From the NCBI GenBank assembly GCA_023935145.1, contig CM043700.1, forward strand, positions 27,784,501-27,848,500: 64,000 nucleotides of DNA, written 5' to 3'. The position numbers were made by a program, and so were the translations under genes. The notes beneath the pieces were generated by a model. The model searched no databases and was not told where the DNA came from. It saw nothing but the letters and a program-made list of their open reading frames with translations. The stretch's first letter is position 1, and each line of letters opens with the position of its first letter. This DNA comes from Bretschneidera sinensis (lineage: Eukaryota > Streptophyta > Magnoliopsida > Brassicales > Akaniaceae). Shown piece by piece: positions 55,880-64,000 of this stretch.

Positions 55880-58800
55880 TAGTATTTTTTTAATTCTAAA
55901 AAAAATAAGCAATATGGTAATGGTTTTTTTATTTTACTATTTAATTCATTTTAAATATTATTTTACTATTTAATTATTTAAAATGAATTCATAAGGGTGG
56001 ACTCACACTTTTTAGGTCGGCCCTTTCACATTTTATAAAAAAAAAACAATAGATAAGATATTATTCACATTTTATAAATTATATTATATATTAAATATTT
56101 GTATTAATTTTTTAATTAATTGTGATATTTAAATGATAAATTAGTTCATATTAATCGTATTTAAATTATAATATAATTATAAAAAAAATATGAACAATCA
56201 CCAATCAATTGTTATTACCAGACATAAATAATAATACTAAATTGTTTTGAATTAAGATAAAAAATTAATTAACTTAATTATAATAAATAAATAAATAATA
56301 AATCATCGGTCATCAGCCACCAAACAATTTGGCAAACCTAAACCAATTAAGGGCGTTAATGCTTTTGTGGGGACCAAATCCTTCTTTTTAAAAATGGCTT
56401 ACTTGTTGAACATATTCTCTAATATTCCTTTACTAGTTTTAGTAAAAATTATCAAAAGTTGCAACGTCACTCTTACATCGATCAGAAGAGTTCATCTTTC
56501 CATAGCTTTCCAGTGAGATATAAAGGGTGAAATATTTTTTTCCTTAACCATACCTGCATAAGTGGATTGTATTCTTTCCTAAAATGGTGTAGATACTTGT
56601 TGATTTTTTTATGTAAGAGTATTTAGGACAGGGATTATTAGAAAGGAGGGGAGATAGAGGGGGGAGATCGAGTATAACTTAATTGAAAAAATTCATTAAT
56701 AATTACGATAAAATTAAGTAATGCAACTAAGCTATTAAATGTTAATACTACATATTATAGTTGGAATGCACCTATAAGTTTGTTAAAAAGGAAAACTATC
56801 TAACTAAAGTTGCTTAGTTAAAAAAAAACAGAATGCTACTGTATATATTGAACTTTATTGGAGCCACGTACGGGGCATTGCGTATGAAATTGTCCAATCT
56901 AGTTAGGAAGTTGCTAGGAATTTGATGTTGACCTGATAGTCGGTAAAAGAGCAGAGTTTGTTTGTAATTCAAGTTGTTAATTTTAGGAATAAATCCATAG
57001 GTCATTTTTAAGTATACATTTTATAAATGTAGAAAGGAAAGATTATTAGTCATATATACTCGTAGTTGAAACTTAGCAAATTAAATAGGGAAACCTTTTT
57101 TCATATAGCTTTTGGGTTGAAATTAAGTGATAACATAGTTCAATGATCAAATTCTTAAAATTAACATAAATACCGTGTTATGCATGAAAATCAAATTAAC
57201 ATAAAATTAAATTTGATCATTTGAACTATTTCAAAATTTGAAAACTTTACGACAGATTTTTAATTCTACTTTACTCTTTGAACCATTTTAATTTCTTCAT
57301 AGAATCATTATGTTTGGTTGGTTGGTTAGAGAAGATTTGAAAGTGAAAATGACATGGATATCTATAGGCGTCGGTGATTTAGTCTCCAAGCACCATGATC
57401 ACATGACTTACTCGTATTCTGACATGTGTCTCACGACTCCTTGCCAAGCTCAACCACTTCTTCTTTTGTTTGAGGTTTACTCCTATTGCTCTTTTATTGT
57501 TGGGCATTTCTAGGTTCATGTCTATAACAAAATAGTCATGTATTCTATTATTTATGTCACTCTTTAGACTTACCAATGGTGTTCTGCCACCAGTCATCCA
57601 GGTAAACCACAACTCTTAAGTATTAAGAAGTGATTGTTCCTTATTTATCTTAATTATCCATTTTGTTAGGATATAAATCTATAAATTTGAATTAAATAGA
57701 TTAAATTCTGGCCTACTTGGTGTCCAGTCAACGCCTACATGGCCTCTCTTTTGAGCTAAGCCCTCTTATTCTGTACAACCAAGTACGAACCCTTGACCTT
57801 TGAATGTAAACTCGAATATGAAACTATTCAAAAGAGTAGTGGTGACTCTTTACCCCACAAATCATTGGCTTCGGCCAATAAATCTTTGCGTGGGCTGGGC
57901 TCTAAAAATGAATTAAGACCCTAATGATTAGCGGCACAAGACACACGAAAGCTAAACCCTTGAGCGCCTTCTAGGCAAGCCTTTTTCTCTCCCCGAGTCA
58001 AACTGCACCCTTGCTCACCTCCGGATAAGGGGAGCCAGGGAGCTTGGGAAAGAGACGGAGCAGCAGGGAGACAAGGGGAAAAGAACGAGCGAGGACCCTA
58101 TAATTCTCACATGTTTTGATTCAGCTGCTTTTGAACAAAAAGAGAGGGAAATCTTTAAGCATTCTCACAAGGATTTCCTATCATTTTCTCGACGTTCGTT
58201 TTTTCATTTTCCTGGAAAATCTACATTGTTTTTGTTTTCAATGGAGCTTGGGGTTGCACAAACATCAAAATGATCTTATCCCTTTTTATTCTATATTTGT
58301 ACTTTGGGCCTGACCCACTTCTTTTGTAATGGATTCTCATTTATAAAAATCTGAATTCAGTTCATTAATAACAATTCTGTTTTTCCTGCCTAATCAAATA
58401 ACCGGTTTCCCATCTTCTAATTTAGGACAAATATTGCAAACTCTAATGTCTTTTATTATTCATGGATTCAAATAATGTTAATAATATATTTTTAATTGTT
58501 ACTTATAAGGAGCCTTGAGGAGAAGATAAAAATTAGGATTTAAAGGGTGTAAGATTTAATAAGCTTAGGTAATCATTGTAAGATGAGTGTCACGAGATGT
58601 CTTATCTTTTCCGCGATGAACTTCCTTCTTATATTTGATATAGTAACGTAGAATTGTAGACCTAGATGGTTAATTCAATAATAAAAATAAAAATAAAAAT
58701 CTAATATTAAATTAAGCTCTTTTCTTTGCATGTATTCAATCAACCTATAAATTGATTTATAGTAATTATATTCTTTTATTTAGTTGATCACATATCAATT

Positions 58801-61800
58801 TCTCTGATAAGAGAAATAAAAAAATAATTAGTTTAAAATTTAAATTATTCTTTTATTGGGTATCAATGAATGTGATTTTTCTGTTATAAAAATTATAAAA
58901 TAAAATATTACAGATTTTACTTCATAAATTTTTTTTACAGTAAAAAAATTGCACTCGGAATCAACCGTCTTTTTTATCTCTTGAATCAATTATCTTCAAG
59001 ATACTTGAATTTCTCTTTGACGGGAATTGGATATCCGAGTCGGCCAATTTAACCATATTTTGGGACCCCGAAAAGGCTCAAGAAGGCCTTACAATTATTC
59101 AGCCCATAGAGACCATTTTATTTTACTTTTGGGCAATTGGGCATTCACAATTAACAATAACTGAAATTATTGAACCTCATGATCCTGCGTGTAAAATTAT
59201 GGATTCATGGGATGACATGCGTCACAGTTTAATGTGCAGGCTGCTATGGTCTATCCATGAAGTTTGGATTGGTAAGCCCCCGAGCTATCTTGTCTTTGTA
59301 CTGTAATCTTATTGACATTGATTAATTCAATAAGTTTGTTTTTCTCTTTTAAAAAAAACACTTTAATATGTGTTTGTATTATATATTATTTACAACATTA
59401 AAAAATGGGATAATTGCATTGGATGTTTTAAAATTTTTATTTTTTAACACTTAGATCTCTAAATTATGAATTTGATAATAAAATTTTTTAAACTTTTAAT
59501 TAATTACAATGTAATATTTTTATACATTATTTATTAATGAAATTATTTTTAAAAAAATTAACAGTACAAAAAATTTGATCATAATGTTTTATTTACATAT
59601 AAAGAATTTTGGGGTTATTTTCGAGATAAATCAAGTTAAAATGTTTGCAGAGACTAAGCTTAACTAGACGAGCCTTTGCTTCCTCCTCCATATTTGTACC
59701 AAGACAAAAGAAAAATGAGAAAGCTAACAAAGGCGACCGCTATATATGATCCGCTATCACTCCGTCATCTGATCAAACATTTTGCTTGTTTAAGCCATCT
59801 ATATTTAGTTTTTGAATCCCACAATAAGAGGATACCACTGAACTCATTTACCCCTTACAATCCGTGGAGCAGGGTAAGAATGTCGAGAGACTGAAGGATC
59901 GTGGAATCACGAAATCTTAGCTTTGAGCCGAGTCATTTAGAGGTTGGGTCATCAAATTGACTTTTTAGAATTTGTACAGTAAAGAATAGTAATTAGTTTT
60001 AATCACAATACAATATAAATTAATAATAATAATAATAAATCAGTTTTTTTCTAGTTTTTGATTCATCAAAAAATCAAAAAAAAAATTAAGTGTTTAGTCT
60101 AATTACTTCGACATATTTATCGTTAATTAAAGAGTAGGTGTATTAATTGCAAAAAGTTTTTATTTAACGTAAATCTATAGAAGATATATGACACAAAAAT
60201 TTATCTCATTATTAAATGGTATAAGAAAAAAAAATATATTTTTTATTTAATAATAAGATAGACTCTTATACCATATATTTTTTATCGAAACAATAATTTT
60301 TTGATTGAAGAAACAAAGCTCTTTTCTTTTTTCTTTTCGAAGAAGCTAAAAGCTGAAAAGAAAAAAGAATAAATTCTTTATTCCAAAATGCTTTAATATA
60401 TGAGATGAATATATTATTTCAATTTGTTACTTGTTTTGTTACTGAATGGAGTTGAGTGAATTTCCATACGCATAAAAAAATAATTTTTGTGAATAAAAAA
60501 AAAAATTTATTTTATGTTCTTATTAAAATTATGCCGTATACGTTTACTTTTCCTCGACTGACTGGGCATGCACTCAACAAGTTTGCATCTCTTTAATTGG
60601 CTTCTGGTCAATCACTTCTCATAGTAAATGGTGTTATAATAAGGAACAAATTAATAACGACATTGACTATTTGACAAATTCATCGTACACCAAAATTCCA
60701 AATCGCATCCTCCATTCAACTTTGTTGCCTTTGTGTTATTTTATTACTGCTATTAGTATATTCACATTTAATATTTTAAATATCTATTTCATTAAATAAA
60801 ACTAATCTTATGTTGCATGTTTAAGTCAAAAGGAGGGCAACTTTATCTTTTCCTAGATTTTCTCAGTAGACAATCAAGTAATCAACACAGGAAAAATCAA
60901 ACTTTTCATCTTCAGGTCTTCCTCCATCGTGCCCGAGCCCCCAAAACAGAAAAGGAATGAAACTGAGAGTGATGAATGATGCGAGATGAGAGAGAAGTTT
61001 AATCAGCTCGTGATTCCGTTACTTTCTCTGGAGATAATTGTTTAGATTTTCTCGAGAAAATGCTTCTCTGATTAAGAGGATCATTTCAATACTTGAATTG
61101 AATTTTTAGAGAGGTAAACAGAGACAAATTTGAGTGTTTGTTTGTGTCTTTGAAAGGAATCAAAACGCCATTGTCAATATCATTTTCAAACCCCTCCCCC
61201 CCCAAAAAAAAAAAAGGGAGTGGATTGAGAACCCACCGCCAATTCAAGTACAGATAAAGAGATAAAAGAGATAAAGTTAGTGTTTCTTTTTCCATTACAA
61301 GGGGAGTGAAGCACGTTTATGTTATGGGTTTTGGTCATAATCACAGGAATATCGCATTAAGAGTGAAAATACTAAAGTACCCTTAATGGATTTGCTTTCA
61401 TATTAATGAATTGTTTGTTAATGACTAGCTCCATATACAATCATTAACCAAAAAACTTGTTTATACTGGGTAAAATTAAATTTTGATTAGTTAATGAAGA
61501 AAATAAAAGAAAAATTAATTTAATAAATAGTTATCAAGTAAGTGTTTTCTTGTTCACATATTTAATAATTACAAGTGTTTGGTATGATGTACACTATAAG
61601 GCATAAAGTAAATTTGAGAAAATTTGGTGAATATTTTAAAGATAATTAAATTTTTCCTCTCAAGGTTTGGTATAACATGCACTTACCGTCTCGTAGTTTC
61701 AGAAATAACAATCACTCTTTTGTTTTATTTATAGTTTGGATTTTGTGGGATATTTAATTAATCACCGTAAAAAAATCTACTAATCAACTGTAAAAAAATG

Positions 61801-62606
61801 ATCAATCAGTGTGACATGTCAATATTATTTTGGTTTAAACAAATTTTACCCTTCTTGTACTCTTATAAAGTAATATTTAAAACACATAACTTCTTTATTT
61901 TCTTTATTATTTTCTATCAATTAAAGAAATTTCAATTTCAATTTATCATGAAAGAATTTAAGGAAATATGAAGGAATTTCAATTCCTGGTTTGGATTAGA
62001 CGAAAACAGTAGCATTTGGTGAAGGTAGGTTTATGGTGGTTTTCGACTGGATAAACAAAGGAGCAACGGTTAAGGTCGTCTCGATTTTATTGAATACTAA
62101 TTAGCTGAAGGTAGATTTTCTGGTGGAAGCCTTTTGGGAAAATAAAGCGACACTCTTCGCAACGACGCGACTACATGAAACTAAAAATACTTGGGAATTT
62201 TTTCTGTACAAAATGAACTTGGAGCGATGATCTGAGAGAAATTAAGTAGACTAGATCTAAGCAGATTTGGTTGGATTTAGTGAGGCAAGGTTGCTGTGGA
62301 GCAGCGGCGAGGTGGCACAACGTCTCATCCCTATTGTCGTAAGCTTTTCGGTGTTTTCTATTTCTGTCATATCTTCTTCTCTTTACTCTTTGGGGTTTTT
62401 TTTTTTTTTAATTGAAGAAACTAAAACTGAAACTGTGAAGCTTGTTTGGTAAGCTGTTCGAACGAATCAAGATAATTTTATTCCGTTATCCGTGGAGGCA
62501 GTTGATAAGGAAGGAAAGAGATGAAGGGTGGCTATGTATAGGGAGTGGTGGCGATGGGAAGTGAGGGTTAAGGCCAAGGGTTTTCCAATAGTGTTCGGTG
62601 ATTGAG
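55880..62606. other. Long AT-rich intergenic region, no supported gene
   Basis: No frame longer than about 80 residues resembles a known protein. A less AT-rich block at 57690-58110 (GGCTTCGGCC, GGGCTGGGCTC and similar strings) differs from its surroundings and may be an old transposon piece. 60880-61320 and 61990-62450 are also more balanced in composition, but no domain was found. Small GC-poor MITE-like stretches probably occur, none with clear ends. Confidence 0.5.
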
Positions 62607-63227
62607 TGTTGGAAGTTTTATTGGAAGAACAAAATTCAGTTGACTGAATGAAAGACAAAGAGTTGCTGTCTGTTTTCTAGTCGACTGAATAAATCATTCA
62701 GTAGACTGAATACTCGACACTTGATACTTTGCAGTTTTAAATGTTGATTCAGTCACTGAATAAGATCTTCATTTGACTGAATGTTCAAAAAATTTGAATT
62801 CAAATTCCAACAGCTATAACTTTTTAGAAAGTCATGTCTTCTCTTTTGAAGAGTTACGTTTTTAAATGATTACTCTTCATTTTCAGACTGTTGGAAGTTT
62901 AAATGAAATATATAAATACTTCTAATAACTTCCAAAATAAACTACTTCACTTTCTTTTTGATTTTTTAGAATTCTTCTTTTTCTTCTTTTATTTTCTCTC
63001 TGAAAAAATACCATTTTTTCTTCATTGTTTCAAACGAGAACTCAAAGAAGAATATCTAATTTTGCTCTTAGAGATTCTTAGATACTTTGAGTATCCTGGA
63101 AGAATATTTGTCAGAACCCAGCGCAATCAAGTGGGGACAAATAAAGCCTTAAAGACAACGTAATACACGTCTCAAAGTAACCTTTTTTTGTACTTCTAAA
63201 CACTTTGAATCTACAATTTTCCCAACA
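62607..63227 (+). repeat. Putative 5' LTR of the right-edge Copia
   Basis: Bounds come from TGTTGGAAG at 62607 and AACA at 63227; a second TGTTGGAAG at 62890 is an alternative start. A TATA-like AAATATATAAATAC lies at about 62904-62917. The first part has a cluster of ACTGAAT / ATTCAGT motifs. Without the 3' LTR the limits are not certain. Confidence 0.5.
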
Positions 63228-63277
63228 ATTTTAAGGCTTTATTATTTATTAAAAAGATGGATTTAGAGTCTATCTGA

Positions 63278-63997
63278 GTGATGAATCAAGACATGGTGAA
63301 GCTTGATCAATTTGACAACAACAATTTTGCTCACAAGCAAGACAAGATGATTTTCCTACTAAATGCGTTGAAGATTTATTATATATTGGATCCAAACTTG
63401 CTTCTTGTACCAGACGATCCAAAACCAAGTGCTGATGGAACTCTGCCTAATGCAGAGGATATTGAAATGATTCATTTGGAAAGGAAGAAGCACAAAGAAG
63501 ATGAGTTGTTGTGCTGAGGACATATTTTGAACACCCTTTCAGATCGGCTTTACGACTTATTTACTGAAGTCAAGTCTGCAAAAGACATGGAATTAATTGG
63601 AATTCAAATACAAGGCTGAGGAAGAAGGTCAAATAATTAATTAATTTTTAAGTAGTTTGAATTTTTTATGGTTGACAATAAACCTGTGCTTAAGTGAGTT
63701 CATGCATTGCAAGTACTGGTTAATATACTTCGTTCACTAAATATAATTCTTCCAAAAGTTTTTCAAGTCGGCGTAATTATTGCTAAATTGCCTCCCTCTT
63801 GGAAAGATTATGGTAAGAAACTATTTAATAATACTGAGGACTTTACATTAAAACAAATTCAGAAGCATCTTCGTATAGAAGAGGAGTCACATTTATGTGA
63901 TAACAAGGATTTGATTCCTTTTGAGTCTAAGGCACATTATGTGGATGAAAACCGTTCTAATAATAAGTTTTTGCAAATCAAGAAGAATGACCAATAG
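63278..63997 (+). pseudogene. Copia gag remnant
   Basis: The first frame (63278-63517) reads MNQDMVKLDQFDNNNFAHKQ and KIYYILDPNL and stops after DELLC. The usual gag continuation (GHILNTLSDRLYDL) follows in frame after that stop. A second frame (63707-63997) has LRSLNIILPKVFQVGVIIAK, LPPSWKDYGKKLF and FTLKQIQKHLRIEEE. Stops around 63618 and 63691 separate the parts. The UBN2-type capsid domain is recognisable but broken. Confidence 0.82.
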
Positions 63998-64000
63998 TTT

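Larger units (their letters stand above)
62607..64000 (+). mobile_element. 5' part of a Copia element, cut by the window edge
   Basis: A putative 5' LTR (62607-63227, TGTTGG...CCCAACA) is followed by ATTTTAAGGCTTTATT and a gag region. The downstream segment parallels the start of the element at 2960-9678 read on its own strand, including the gag opening (MNQDMVKLDQFD against a comparable MNQDFVKLD in the other). The rest lies beyond the window. Confidence 0.7.

Noticed and set aside
57690..58110. GC-richer block as a hidden gene
   Set aside because: No frame of useful length and no recognisable protein on either strand.
1..64000. CRISPR array, bacterial operon or phage system
   Set aside because: No regularly spaced repeats with unique spacers, no prokaryotic gene organisation; the introns, LTR elements and gene families are plant nuclear.

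Overview
This is eudicot nuclear DNA: AT-rich, with intron-bearing plant genes whose GT-AG junctions can be placed by translation, and a heavy load of Copia, CACTA, LINE and MITE-like elements. The species cannot be fixed from the sequence; the ABCB8-type transporter and the AHP4-like phosphotransfer proteins fit a core eudicot, perhaps a woody rosid (inference).

Layout. 1-2955 is AT-rich DNA without a gene. 2960-10863 holds a decayed minus-strand Copia element whose 5' LTR is also the 3' LTR of a second, truncated copy. 11385-13483 is a small, internally deleted plus-strand Copia. 14198-22508 is an intact nine-exon ABCB (MDR/PGP-type) ABC transporter, 1239 residues. 23018-46503 is a two-unit tandem duplication. 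Unit 1 carries an AHP4-like histidine phosphotransfer gene (HPt-A, 23588-25187), a dead copy of the last exon of a PP2C gene, and a LINE invaded by a small LTR element. Unit 2 carries the paralogue HPt-B (41330-42908) and a complete clade A-type PP2C gene (44757-52837). A CACTA transposon (32012-41060) sits in unit 2 only. It has 3-bp target duplications and an empty site is preserved in unit 1. It contains gene fragments, one resembling the last exon of a B-box protein, and is itself invaded by a very young Copia (32828-37297, identical LTRs, TSD GTTAT). 53000-62600 is the PP2C promoter followed by AT-rich DNA with SINE-like and other repeats. 62607-64000 is the 5' end of another Copia, related to the first one and cut by the window edge.

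Function. The four living genes are an ABC exporter-type transporter, two HPt proteins of the cytokinin multistep phosphorelay and one PP2C of the ABA co-receptor type. HPt and PP2C genes are neighbours on the same strand. Order of events read from the nested structure: LINE insertion into PP2C intron 3, LTR element into the LINE, tandem duplication, CACTA into unit 2, Copia into the CACTA. The HPt copies then diverged in promoter, splice sites and C terminus.
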